Assembly (NCBI GenBank): GCA_024276495.1
Contig: JAJRXC010000035.1
Location: 1 to 64,000 of the forward strand
Direction of reading: 5' to 3'
DNA: 64,000 bases
DNA from: Actinomycetes bacterium
GTDB lineage: Bacteria > Actinomycetota > Acidimicrobiia > Acidimicrobiales > Aldehydirespiratoraceae
This document shows positions 36,630-45,074 of this stretch, one piece after another. Each line of letters begins with the position of its first letter. The first letter of the stretch is position 1. Made by a program: the position numbers and the translations under genes. The notes beneath the pieces were generated by a model. It had not been told where the DNA came from. It worked only from the letters and a program-made list of their open reading frames with translations, and searched no databases.

Positions 36630-38735
36630 TCAGCGGACCGGGGCGTGGTAGCGGTTGGTGACCGAGAGCTCGACGCCGGTCAGCTCGAGGTCGAGCTCGA
36701 GTCGTGCGGCGGCGTCGGGAACGATCGTGGTGGCCCTTCCGACGAGAACGCAGTCGTCGGCCGCGATGTCTCCCGCCCATGTCCGTTCGGTCCGGGCGAC
36801 GACCGAGCCTTTCTCGTCGAGGGCGCGGATCGTGGCCCGGACCTGCATGTCCTCGATCATGTCCCGCCGGTCCGAGACGACGTGCACGGCGACGTCGACG
36901 AGGTCGCCCCGGCGCACGACGGTCGGCAACGGATCGGCGACGACGATGACCGGGCGGCACGAGTCGACCAGTGCCCGCCAGGCCGGCTTGGGACGTCGTT
37001 CGTGATCCAGGACCCCGAACCCGCCGGCCGGTGACGCGTCGGCGAGATAGAACTGGGCGAAGCCGCCGGTCGGCCGATACTTGAGCCGTCGGAGCAGTTC
37101 GATGCCGGTCTTGACGACCTCGGCCTGGGCGACGCGGGTCAGGTCGGCCCACGTGGCTCCCTCGCGGATCCCGTCGGTGGGGACGAGATGGCGAAACGAC
37201 GTCGCCCGGGCCCCGGTGCGGGCCCGGAGCTCGTCCCAGTCGATGGCCGGCCAGCGGGGATCGGCGAGGAGGGCGGCGTCGGGCGACACCGACGCCGCGC
37301 CGAAGGCGGTGACGAAACGAGCCATGCGGGGGATGCGAGCAGCGGCGGCGGCGAGGTCCGAGGCCCGACCCTCGTGCCAGCCGAACCACAGGTGACTCGT
37401 CGTGCCATCGAGGGTCGGAAGGTGTGGCGGTACCGCGGTGTGGGCGATGACGGGCCGGGACCCGTCGGTGCGGGTGATGACCCGGCGGACCGAGCGATCC
37501 AGAACGTCGCGGTTCCACGAGGGGGCCTGCTGGCCGACGACCGGCGGTGTGGCAGTGGCCGGGTCCGGTCGTCGGAACGGTTCGTCGTGGACGCACCAGA
37601 TCGCGATCGACGGATGGTGACCGAGCAGGTCGACGGCCTCGCGGGCCTGCCGGTTCGCCTGACCCCGCACTCCCCTCGCCATGAGGCCACGCAGCGGCAT
37701 GTCCTGCCAGATCAGCATGCCGAGCTCGTCGGCCGCGTGATACAGCTCGGGTCGGGCGATGTGGCTGATCAGACGGATCAGGTCGAGGCCGGCGTCGTGG
37801 GCGGCCCGCACGTCGCCGGTCACCTGTTGGGGGGTGGCATCCCCGGGTCGGGGTGTGGTCGGGAGCATTCCCGCGCCCTTGAGGAACAGCGGCTCGCCGT
37901 TCACCCGCAGCACCCAGTTGCGCAGGGCGACGGTGCGGAACCCGATCCGGACCTCACGATGATCGTGGACCTGCTCGCCGGTCGTGACCTCGCAGCGCAG
38001 GTCGTGGAGCGGCTGGGCCCCGAGGCTGTGGGGCCACCATAGGTCGGGGGCGGGAACGTCGAACGTCCATTCCACCCGGTTCTCGCCGACCGCGGCCGAA
38101 TGGACCTGTTCGTGGTCGTGGCCGGCCACCGTCGTGCGAAGGGTGACGGCGCCGCCGTCGGGCGCGTCGAAGACGCAGCGCAGCGCGAGGCGGGCCCGGG
38201 TGGGGTTGGCGTCGAGGCACACGGCCCGAAAGAAGCGGATCGCGATCGGCCCGGTCTCGTGGATGTGGACCGATCGCCAGATTCCTCCCGGGTTGGCGCC
38301 CGCCGTGCCGGACAGCTCGGGGTCCTGGAGGGCGCCCATCATCGACGTTCGGTTGTCCGGGTCGCCGAATCGGCCGCAGCTGACGTCGACCCCGAGCACG
38401 TGGTGGTCCCGGTCGGCGAGGAGATCGGTGACCTCGAAGCGGTGGGGGACGAAGTAGCCGTCGGTGTCGCCGACATAGGCACCGTTGAGCCACACGTCGC
38501 CTTGTTGGGCGATGCCGTCGAGGCACAACCAGCGACGACGGCCGTCGTCGGTCGCGGGGTGATCGAACGAGACGCGATGGAGCACGGAACGGGTCGCCTC
38601 GAAGCCCGGGATCGACGACCAGTGGCCCGGAACCTCGATCTCGGCCCATCCCCGATCGTCGAGCGCGGGCTCGTGGAAGGTCCGGCGGAGCTCTTCGGTG
38701 GCCGGGGTGGCACGCCATGAGCCGGACAGTTCCAT
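36630..38735 (-). CDS. GH2 beta-mannosidase-like protein lacking the nucleophile
   Basis: A 701-residue protein with the GH2 layout: jelly-roll domain (MELSGSWRATPAT, WLCLDGIAQQGDVWLNGAYVGDTDGYF), Ig-like domain, then a TIM barrel (FLKGAGMLPTTPRPG, DLIRLISHIARPELYHAADELGMLIWQDMPL). The acid/base glutamate is retained (Glu385 in IWCVHDEPF, aligned to the mannosidase SGNNE). At the nucleophile position, where relatives read SEFG or SEYG, this protein reads VTAFG with Ala477. QAEVVKTGIELLRRLK and the following FYLADAS block keep the fold. No signal peptide. It may be inactive or carbohydrate-binding, or the alignment at the nucleophile may be shifted. Confidence 0.78.
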   Translation of the reverse strand: MELSGSWRATPATEELRRTFHEPALDDRGWAEIEVPGHWSSIPGFEATRSVLHRVSFDHPATDDGRRRWLCLDGIAQQGDVWLNGAYVGDTDGYFVPHRFEVTDLLADRDHHVLGVDVSCGRFGDPDNRTSMMGALQDPELSGTAGANPGGIWRSVHIHETGPIAIRFFRAVCLDANPTRARLALRCVFDAPDGGAVTLRTTVAGHDHEQVHSAAVGENRVEWTFDVPAPDLWWPHSLGAQPLHDLRCEVTTGEQVHDHREVRIGFRTVALRNWVLRVNGEPLFLKGAGMLPTTPRPGDATPQQVTGDVRAAHDAGLDLIRLISHIARPELYHAADELGMLIWQDMPLRGLMARGVRGQANRQAREAVDLLGHHPSIAIWCVHDEPFRRPDPATATPPVVGQQAPSWNRDVLDRSVRRVITRTDGSRPVIAHTAVPPHLPTLDGTTSHLWFGWHEGRASDLAAAAARIPRMARFVTAFGAASVSPDAALLADPRWPAIDWDELRARTGARATSFRHLVPTDGIREGATWADLTRVAQAEVVKTGIELLRRLKYRPTGGFAQFYLADASPAGGFGVLDHERRPKPAWRALVDSCRPVIVVADPLPTVVRRGDLVDVAVHVVSDRRDMIEDMQVRATIRALDEKGSVVARTERTWAGDIAADDCVLVGRATTIVPDAAARLELDLELTGVELSVTNRYHAPVR

Positions 38736-38747
38736 CGGGCGAGGGTA
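38736..38747 (-). promoter_or_regulatory. Start-proximal -10 element of the GH2-like gene
   Basis: TACCCT (38747 to 38742, minus strand) lies 6 bases before the ATG. Confidence 0.45.
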
Positions 38748-38801
38748 CCCGCCGGGGGTTGGCGCCCGCGAGGCGCTTGTTCGCGGCCACCGGACCCCGT
38801 G

Positions 38802-38814
38802 TAGGGTCGCCGCC
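38802..38814 (+). promoter_or_regulatory. Start-proximal -10 element of the MoxR-type gene
   Basis: TAGGGT (38802-38807) lies 7 bases before the ATG, divergent from the GH2-like promoter. Confidence 0.5.
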
Positions 38815-40233
38815 ATGTCGAGACCAGAGACCCTTGGTGCCCTTCGGGAGAGCGGATGGGAGTCCATTCCGATCCGTCAGGAACTGCGTCGCAACGCCAT
38901 CGACCGGATTCGCTCGGGTGAGCCGTTGTTCCCCCGGGTCCTGGGCTACGAGAACACGGTCCTCCCCCAGTTGGAGAACGCCCTGATCGCCGGGCACGAC
39001 ATCATCTTCCTCGGCGAACGTGGGCAGGCGAAGACCCGGATCATCCGGGCCCTGACCGATCTGCTCGACGAGTGGATGCCCGTCGTCGCCGGCTCGGAGA
39101 TCAACGACGACCCGTACGCGCCGATCTCCCGTCACGCCCGCGACCTGATCGCCGCCGACGGCGACGAGACGCCGATCGTGTGGGTCCACCGCGACGATCG
39201 CTTCGGCGAGAAGCTGGCCACGCCCGACACCTCGATCGCCGATCTGATCGGCGAGGTCGATCCGATAAAGATCGCGGAAGGCCGGTATCTCTCCGACGAG
39301 CTCGTGTTGCACTACGGGCTGGTACCGCGGACCAACCGGGGCATCTTCGCGATGAACGAGCTCCCGGATCTCGCCGAGCGAATCCAGGTCGGTCTCCTCA
39401 ACGTGCTCGAGGAGCGCGACGTGCAGATCCGCGGTCACAAGGTGCGCCTGCCGCTCGACGTCATTCTCGTCGCGTCGGCCAACCCGGAGGACTACACGAA
39501 TCGGGGTCGGCTGATCACCCCGCTCAAGGACCGGTTCGGAAGCCAGATCCGCACCCACTATCCGCTCGACATCGACACCGAGGTCGCGATCATCGAGCAG
39601 GAAGCCGACCTCGCGACCGCGCGGGACTGCGAGGTCGCGGTTCCGTCGTTCATGACGGAGATCGTCGCCAACGTCACCTTCGCGGCGCGGGCCAGTCAGC
39701 ACATCAACCAGCGCTCCGGTGTGTCGGTTCGACTCTCGATCTCCAACACCGAGGTGATGGTGGCCAACGCGGTGCGCCGCAGTCTGCGATCCGGCGCGAC
39801 CCACGTCGTGCCCCGGGTGATCGATCTCGACGCCCTCCCGGCGTCGACGTCGGGCAAGATCGAGATCGAGACCCTCGACGAGGGGCGCGACGGTGAGATC
39901 CTCGAAGGGCTGGTCAAAGCCGCCGTGCTCGCCGTCTTCAAGGACCGGGTTCCGCCCGACTCCCATCGGGCGGTGATCGACGCGTTCGAGGAGGATGTCG
40001 TCATCGATGTCGGTGAGGACGTGACCGACGCGGCCTATGGCGCCATGCTCGAACGGATTCCCGCCCTCGCGGTGCCGGTGAAGGCGCTGCTCGCCGAGGA
40101 GGATCCCGCCGATGCCGAGTCGCCGTCGATGATCGCCAGTGCAGTCGAGCTGGTGCTCGAGGGTCTGCACCTCTCGAAGCGGTTGAACAAAGATGGCCGC
40201 GGCGGGCGGGCGCAGTTCCGGCGCCGCAACTGA
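38815..40233 (+). CDS. MoxR/magnesium-chelatase-like AAA+ ATPase
   Basis: A 472-residue AAA+ protein. Walker A is GERGQAKT (residues 67-74). The Walker B-like block is RGIFAMNELPDL, followed by LLNVLEERDVQIRGHKVRLPLDVILVASANPEDYTNRGRL and the sensor/arginine region LKDRFGSQIRTHYP. This subfamily normally works with a VWA-domain partner to remodel or insert cofactors into client complexes; that partner is the VWA gene about 2.8 kb downstream. The start is fixed by the -10-like element and by homology. The stop lies three bases from the convergent GH1-like stop. Confidence 0.88.
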   Translation: MSRPETLGALRESGWESIPIRQELRRNAIDRIRSGEPLFPRVLGYENTVLPQLENALIAGHDIIFLGERGQAKTRIIRALTDLLDEWMPVVAGSEINDDPYAPISRHARDLIAADGDETPIVWVHRDDRFGEKLATPDTSIADLIGEVDPIKIAEGRYLSDELVLHYGLVPRTNRGIFAMNELPDLAERIQVGLLNVLEERDVQIRGHKVRLPLDVILVASANPEDYTNRGRLITPLKDRFGSQIRTHYPLDIDTEVAIIEQEADLATARDCEVAVPSFMTEIVANVTFAARASQHINQRSGVSVRLSISNTEVMVANAVRRSLRSGATHVVPRVIDLDALPASTSGKIEIETLDEGRDGEILEGLVKAAVLAVFKDRVPPDSHRAVIDAFEEDVVIDVGEDVTDAAYGAMLERIPALAVPVKALLAEEDPADAESPSMIASAVELVLEGLHLSKRLNKDGRGGRAQFRRRN

Positions 40234-40236
40234 AGC

Positions 40237-41472
40237 TCAGGCGAGGGCCGCGGCGGCGAACGTCGCGGCGGCCGGCCGACGGGTCCGGTCGCGCCGGAGC
40301 AGCCCGCGTGGCGCGTGGAACCCCTTCTTCCATTCGTAGCCGTCGATCCCGGAGTCGTGGAAGTAGCCGGCGAGGCCGAGCTCGTTCGCCGCGTCGCGGA
40401 CGTGGTCGAGGCTGCGGGCGAGCAGGTGCTCCTGCCACGAGTCGTCGTCGGTCGGCACCCCGTGGCCGGCGACGACGAGTCGGTGGTCGGGGAGCGCGCC
40501 GTGGGCGCGGTGGAGCGCTTCGCCCAGCTCGTCGGGTTCGGGGACGAAACCGCCGGTGTCGCGGCGATCGCCGGGAGGCCAGGGACCGAGCTCACCCCGG
40601 AGATCGACCCCGAGGGGATGATCGTGGACGAGTCCGACGAAGTCGACCCCGTCGACGAAGCGTGGGACCTCCACGGCCGCCCGTCCCTCGATCTTGAGCA
40701 TGCCGTCGGCGTGGGCCCGAAGCCACGTGGTCCACAGCAGGTCGTCCCAGGATCGGGCGGCGAGGCGGGCTTCGGGCGGAATCCGACCGTCGTCGTCGGG
40801 CCGGGCATGGACCGGGTCGGCGCGCCACGCGGTCATGACGGGCTGGGTGCCGGAGGTGAGCAGGCGAACGGCGTCGTGGGTGGCCAGCACCGCGCCTTCG
40901 ACGGCTTCGCGCATCGCCACCGGATCCTGGCGCCCCGGCGGGCGCGACCCGAGCCCGTAGCCGCGAAGGGCCCAACCGATCGGGTCGTCGATCGGCACCC
41001 AGCCGTCGGCGAGCTCGTCGAGCGCCTCGGCGACCCGGTCGACGTGCCGGGCCCAGAAGCGGCTGCGGGCCGAGGCGTCGCGATGACCGCCTTCGTCGTC
41101 GTGGTACCAGCCGGGCAGCGTCGTGTGCTGCAGCGTCAGCCAGTTGCGCACGCCGCGGTCCCGGGCGTACGCCAGGATGTCGCGGTAGCGGTCGAGGGCG
41201 TCGTTGTCGACCCGTCCGGGTTCGGGTTCGATCCTCGCCCACTCGATCGTGATCCTCCAGTCGGTGCAGCCGAGATCGGCGAACTGGTCGAGGTCATCGC
41301 GATGGTCGGCGTGGAGGCCGTAGCCGTCGAGTGAGCGGGGCGCGACGCGGTCCCGTTCCCATGTGGACCAGTCGGCCGAAGGGGCGACGCCTTCGGCCGA
41401 GACCGATGACGACGTCACCCCCCACCGGAAGCGGTCGGCACCGGCCCGCGGGTCAGCGGGTGGTGAAGACAC
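40237..41472 (-). CDS. GH1-fold protein lacking both catalytic glutamates
   Basis: A roughly 411-residue protein with a clear beta-glucosidase-like TIM barrel: FRWGVTSSSVSAEG, GCTDWRITIEWARIEPEPGRVD, NWLTLQHTTLPGWY, GYGLGSRPPG and GYFHDSGIDGYEWKKGFHAPRGL. The acid/base motif NEP is DDP (Asp163) and the nucleophile motif TENG is AGHG (Gly336). Canonical hydrolysis is therefore unlikely. The start is uncertain: GTG 41472 overlaps the maoC-like gene by 20 bases, and no ribosome site is clear. It is last in a tetR-maoC-GH1 run. Confidence 0.75.
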   Translation of the reverse strand: MSSPPADPRAGADRFRWGVTSSSVSAEGVAPSADWSTWERDRVAPRSLDGYGLHADHRDDLDQFADLGCTDWRITIEWARIEPEPGRVDNDALDRYRDILAYARDRGVRNWLTLQHTTLPGWYHDDEGGHRDASARSRFWARHVDRVAEALDELADGWVPIDDPIGWALRGYGLGSRPPGRQDPVAMREAVEGAVLATHDAVRLLTSGTQPVMTAWRADPVHARPDDDGRIPPEARLAARSWDDLLWTTWLRAHADGMLKIEGRAAVEVPRFVDGVDFVGLVHDHPLGVDLRGELGPWPPGDRRDTGGFVPEPDELGEALHRAHGALPDHRLVVAGHGVPTDDDSWQEHLLARSLDHVRDAANELGLAGYFHDSGIDGYEWKKGFHAPRGLLRRDRTRRPAAATFAAAALA

Positions 41473-42292
41473 CGGCGTCGAAGACGACTCGGTCACCGAC
41501 GCGGGTCTGGAAAAGGGTGCGGTCGCCCTCGTCCCACATGTGGACGTCGAGCCGTTCACCGGGCATGACGGGCGACTTGAACCGTCCGCTCATCGAGCCG
41601 AACCGGGCCGGGTCGCTCTCGCAGCAGGCGTGGAGGAGGGCTCGGCCGGCGAAGCCGTAGGTGCACAGTCCGTGGAGGATGGGGCGGTCGAATCCGGCCA
41701 TCGCCGCGAACGACGGGTCGGAGTGCAACGGATTGCGGTCGCCGTTGAGCCGGTAGAGGAGGGCCTGATCGGGGCGGGTGTCGTAGCCGAGAACCCGGTC
41801 GGCGTCGCGTTCGGGCAACGCCCAGTCGTTGGCCGGGCCGCGGTCGCCGCCCCAGCCGCCCTCGCCGGAGATGAACAACCCTGATCGGCTGGTCCAGAGC
41901 GGATCTCCGGCCGTGTCGGTGACGGTGGTCTCCAACCGCACGAGGGCGGCCTTGCCCTTGTCGTGGATCGCCGCGACCCTGCCCTGCCCGATCGCGGTTC
42001 CCTCGGGCGGGAGCGTCTGATGGAGCTCGATCGCCTGTTCGGCGTGGAGCAGGGCGGCGAGGTTGAAGTCGCCGAAGTCGGGCATGCCGCCGGCCCCCAT
42101 CACCACCACTTGGGTGGGAAGGGCCTGTTGCGGGGTGTCCTTGGTGTTCTCGGTGGTGAACTCGAGCTCGAAACCGGTCGGGTCGGTGATCCCGGCACCG
42201 ACGCCGAGGGCGTAGAGCAGGCTGTCCTTGGAGGACCAGGTGATCTCGGCGCGTTCTCCGGTGTTTCCGACGGCGTCGGGGTTGATGGGCAT
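41453..42292 (-). CDS. MaoC-like (R)-specific enoyl-CoA hydratase, double hot-dog
   Basis: A 279-residue enzyme of the hydratase-2/MFE-2 dehydratase type, acting on 2-enoyl-CoA in beta-oxidation-like pathways. The catalytic Asp/His motif is intact: YRLNGDRNPLHSDPSFAAMAGF, followed by RPILHGLCTYGFAGRALL. The N-terminal half contains ALGVGAGITDP and LPTQVVVMGAGGMPDFGDFN. GGAG lies at a proper distance before ATG 42292. It follows the broken tetR gene by 26 bases, suggesting that repressor once controlled it. Confidence 0.9.
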   Translation of the reverse strand: MPINPDAVGNTGERAEITWSSKDSLLYALGVGAGITDPTGFELEFTTENTKDTPQQALPTQVVVMGAGGMPDFGDFNLAALLHAEQAIELHQTLPPEGTAIGQGRVAAIHDKGKAALVRLETTVTDTAGDPLWTSRSGLFISGEGGWGGDRGPANDWALPERDADRVLGYDTRPDQALLYRLNGDRNPLHSDPSFAAMAGFDRPILHGLCTYGFAGRALLHACCESDPARFGSMSGRFKSPVMPGERLDVHMWDEGDRTLFQTRVGDRVVFDAGVFTTR

Positions 42293-42318
42293 TTCGAAAC
42301 TCCTGTGAGGTGCGGGAT

Positions 42319-42927
42319 TCAGACGATGGGCGCCGCGAGGGTGGCCATCGCCATGGCGGTGATGCGGTCGAGGAGGTGGATGTCGTCGCCCGGCCGGGAG
42401 GTGGCGATCGTGGTGATCAACCCGATGGCGCCGCTCACGAGGATGGCGGCCTGCTCGGCGGACAACTCGGGTCGTGCGGCCCGCAGTTCGTCGGTCCACT
42501 CGTCGGACCATGCCCGCAGACGCTACGTCATGGGGGAGCGGCGGGCCGCGGAGAGGTGGCGGGCTTCACTCGTCCACACCGAGATGAGCGCGGAGCGGTC
42601 GATCGCGACGCGGGCGTAGGCCCGCACGTAGCCCTCGAGGACGGAGGTGGGGTCGGCCCCCTCGGCCCGGGCGTTCTGGTTGGCCTCGTGGACCTCGTCG
42701 GCGGCCAGCCGGATGGCGTCGAGGAGGATCTCCTCCTTGGCGGAGAAGTGCCGGTATATCGCCGGGCCGCTGACGTCGACCGCCTTGCCGATGTCGTCGA
42801 CGCCGGTCGCCGGATAGCCGCGCTCGTGGAACAGGTCGATCGCGGCTTCGAGAATGAGGTCGCGGCGGTTCGACGGTCGACGGGCCGGTTGGTCCGTCTC
42901 CAGGTCGCGCGCGGATGCCTCGGTCAT
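42319..42927 (-). pseudogene. TetR-family regulator interrupted by in-frame TAG
   Basis: Read through, this is a 202-residue TetR regulator. The N-terminal helix-turn-helix is intact (RDLILEAAIDLFHERGYPATGVDDIGKAVDVSGPAIYRHFSAKEE). Codon 135 is TAG. The same frame continues as RLRAWSDEWTDELRAARPEL and SGAIGLITTIATS to a TGA at 42321-42319, a sequence clearly belonging to the TetR ligand-binding half. The truncated 134-residue form would keep DNA binding but lose most of the dimer interface. The KstR/fatty-acid-type look fits control of the maoC gene. CAG-to-TAG is the simplest origin. Confidence 0.82.
42523..42525 (-). other. Premature in-frame TAG within the tetR gene
   Basis: The codon lies between ...RRSPMT and RLRAWSDEW. 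The reading frame is unchanged on either side, so no indel is involved. Confidence 0.82.
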
Positions 42928-42942
42928 GGTCCGCGCACGTTA
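42928..42942 (-). promoter_or_regulatory. Possible -10 element of the tetR gene
   Basis: TAACGT (42942 to 42937, minus strand) lies 9 bases before the ATG. It overlaps the small palindrome GTTAAC, which could also be part of an operator. Confidence 0.35.
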
Positions 42943-42976
42943 ACAAGACGATGGCCCGCGGGGCACCCCGGCGGGC

Positions 42977-42988
42977 TACGGTCCAGAG
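42977..42988 (+). promoter_or_regulatory. Start-proximal -10 element of the VWA gene
   Basis: TACGGT (42977-42982) lies 6 bases before the ATG. Confidence 0.5.
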
Positions 42989-45025
42989 ATGGTCCTTCGC
43001 CGTCGTCGTCGCCAACGTCGTCAGCCTCCTCACTTCTCGTACTCCCGGTGGGACGGCACCCAAACCGGTTTCGATGTCGACGCCGATCACCTCTTCGACG
43101 AGCTCGCCGACGACCTCCTCTACCACGGCGATGTCAACAACGCCCTGCGGCAGATGATGCAGGGCGGGATGATGGATCGTGACCGCCGGCGCATGGAGGG
43201 CATCCGCGACATGCTCGATCGGCTTCGCGAACGACGACGCGAGATCCTCGATCAACACGACCTCGGTGGTGTGTTCGACGACATCGCGGAGGCGCTGCGC
43301 GAGGTCGTCGAGGAGGAACGGCGGGCGCTCGCCGACATGGCTGAAGAGGCGGCGCGCTCGGGCGACGAGCGCCGCCGCGAGTTGGCGAGCGACTCGGCGG
43401 CGATGAAGAACATGGAGCTCGACATGTTGCCGCCGGATCTCGCCGGTCAGGTCAAGGGGTTGCAGGGCTACGAGTTCGAGAGCGGCGAGGCGCGTCGGAA
43501 GTTCGAGGACCTGATGGAGCAGCTGCGTGAGCAGATCATGCAGCGACAACTCGACCAGATGGCCGAGGGGGTCAACGACATGTCGGCGGAGGACCTTCAG
43601 CGCATGAAGGACATGCTCGCCGAGCTCAACCACATGTTGGAGCAGCGGGCCGCCGGCGAGGAGCCCGACTTCGACGGGTTCATGGAGAGGTTCGGCGACT
43701 TCTTCCCGGAGAACCCCCGGACCCTCGACGAGTTGCTCGAGGTGATGGCGAAGCGCATGGCCCAGGCCCAGCAGATGATGAACTCCATGACGCCCGAGCA
43801 GCGTCAACAGCTCCAGGAGCTCAGCGATCAGCTGATGGAGGACATGGACCTCCAATGGCAGATGAATCAGCTCGCCGACAATCTCCGCGAGCAGTTCCCC
43901 GGTATGGGGTGGGGACAGTCCTACGACTTCTCGGGCCAGGACCCGCTCGACATGTCCGAGGCGATGGACATGATGGGCGAGCTGGGCGACATCGACCAGC
44001 TCGACAACCTGCTCCGAGGCGCCACCAACCCGGGGGCGCTGGCCGAGGTCGACATCGACCGGGCCCGCGACCTGCTGGGCGAGGAGTCGGCCGAGAGCCT
44101 CGAACGGATGGCCGAGATCGCCCGCATGCTCGAGGAGGCGGGACTGATCGAGAACAAGGAGGGCCGCTACGAGTTGACGCCCCGGGCCATCCGCAAGATC
44201 GGCAGCGGCGCGCTCGAGGAGATCTTCAAGTCGATGTCGGCCGACATGATGGGCACGCACGAGCTCCACAAGGCGGGCCAGGGTCACGAACGGGAGTACG
44301 AGACCAAGGCCTACGAGTTCGGTGACCCGTTCAACCTCCACATCGAGCAGACGTTGCGGAACTCGATCGCCCGCACCGGTGGCGGCACCCCGGTGCAGCT
44401 CCATCCCGACGACTTCGAGATCGAGCGCACCGAGCAGCAGGTGCGTTCGGCCACCGTCTTGATGCTCGACATCTCGATGTCGATGGCGATGCGCGACAAC
44501 TTCCTGCCGGCCAAGAAGGTCACGATGGCGTTGCACTCGCTGATCTCGAGCCAGTACCCGCGAGACTTCCTCGGCATGGTGTCGTTCAGCGAGGTCGCCC
44601 GGGAGTTCAACGCGGCATCCCTGCCGGAGCTGTCGTGGGACTACGTCTACGGCACGAACATGCAACACAGCTTCCAGATCGCCCGCAAGATGCTCGGTCG
44701 GGAGACCGGGACGAAGCAGATCATCATGATCACCGATGGTGAACCGACCGCCCACATCACCCGGTCGGGTCAGCCCTACTTCAACTATCCGCCGTCGCAG
44801 GAGACCGTCGATCTGACGCTGGCCGAGGTCGCGAAGTGCACCCGTGAGGACATTCGGATCAACACCTTCGTGCTCGACGTCACCCACTATCTGCGCGATT
44901 TCGTCGAAACGATCTCCCGCATGAACGGCGGTCGGGCGTTCTTCACCACGAACGAGAACCTCGGCGACTATCTGCTCTACGATTTCGTCGATCACAAACG
45001 ATCCATGGTCCGAGGCAGGCGGTAG
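42989..45025 (+). CDS. VWA-domain protein, partner of the MoxR-type ATPase
   Basis: A 678-residue cytoplasmic protein. An Arg-rich start leads to FSYSRWDGTQTGFDVDADHLFDELADDLLYHGDVNNALR; residues ~60-400 are highly charged and helical, rich in Met and Gln with probable coiled coils (MQRQLDQMAEGVNDMSAED). The C-terminal VWA domain (about 485-670) has a full MIDAS: Asp494, Ser496 and Ser498 in LDISMSM, the threonine in YGTNMQ, and MITDGEPT. By analogy with MoxR-VWA pairs it acts with the AAA+ protein upstream. Two cysteines are absent from the coil region, so it is not a metalloprotein by sequence. Confidence 0.87.
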   Translation: MVLRRRRRQRRQPPHFSYSRWDGTQTGFDVDADHLFDELADDLLYHGDVNNALRQMMQGGMMDRDRRRMEGIRDMLDRLRERRREILDQHDLGGVFDDIAEALREVVEEERRALADMAEEAARSGDERRRELASDSAAMKNMELDMLPPDLAGQVKGLQGYEFESGEARRKFEDLMEQLREQIMQRQLDQMAEGVNDMSAEDLQRMKDMLAELNHMLEQRAAGEEPDFDGFMERFGDFFPENPRTLDELLEVMAKRMAQAQQMMNSMTPEQRQQLQELSDQLMEDMDLQWQMNQLADNLREQFPGMGWGQSYDFSGQDPLDMSEAMDMMGELGDIDQLDNLLRGATNPGALAEVDIDRARDLLGEESAESLERMAEIARMLEEAGLIENKEGRYELTPRAIRKIGSGALEEIFKSMSADMMGTHELHKAGQGHEREYETKAYEFGDPFNLHIEQTLRNSIARTGGGTPVQLHPDDFEIERTEQQVRSATVLMLDISMSMAMRDNFLPAKKVTMALHSLISSQYPRDFLGMVSFSEVAREFNAASLPELSWDYVYGTNMQHSFQIARKMLGRETGTKQIIMITDGEPTAHITRSGQPYFNYPPSQETVDLTLAEVAKCTREDIRINTFVLDVTHYLRDFVETISRMNGGRAFFTTNENLGDYLLYDFVDHKRSMVRGRR

Positions 45026-45074
45026 TTCCACGCAGGTTCCCCATCCTCAGCATCCGGAACGCTCCGCTCCCTCC

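Noticed and set aside
42523-42525. TAG as a reassigned glutamine codon
   Set aside because: TAG terminates both amidase genes and the VWA gene at the expected positions.
40237-42927. The tetR-maoC-GH1 block as a mobile element
   Set aside because: No transposase, integrase, terminal repeats or target duplications are visible, and base composition looks like the flanks.
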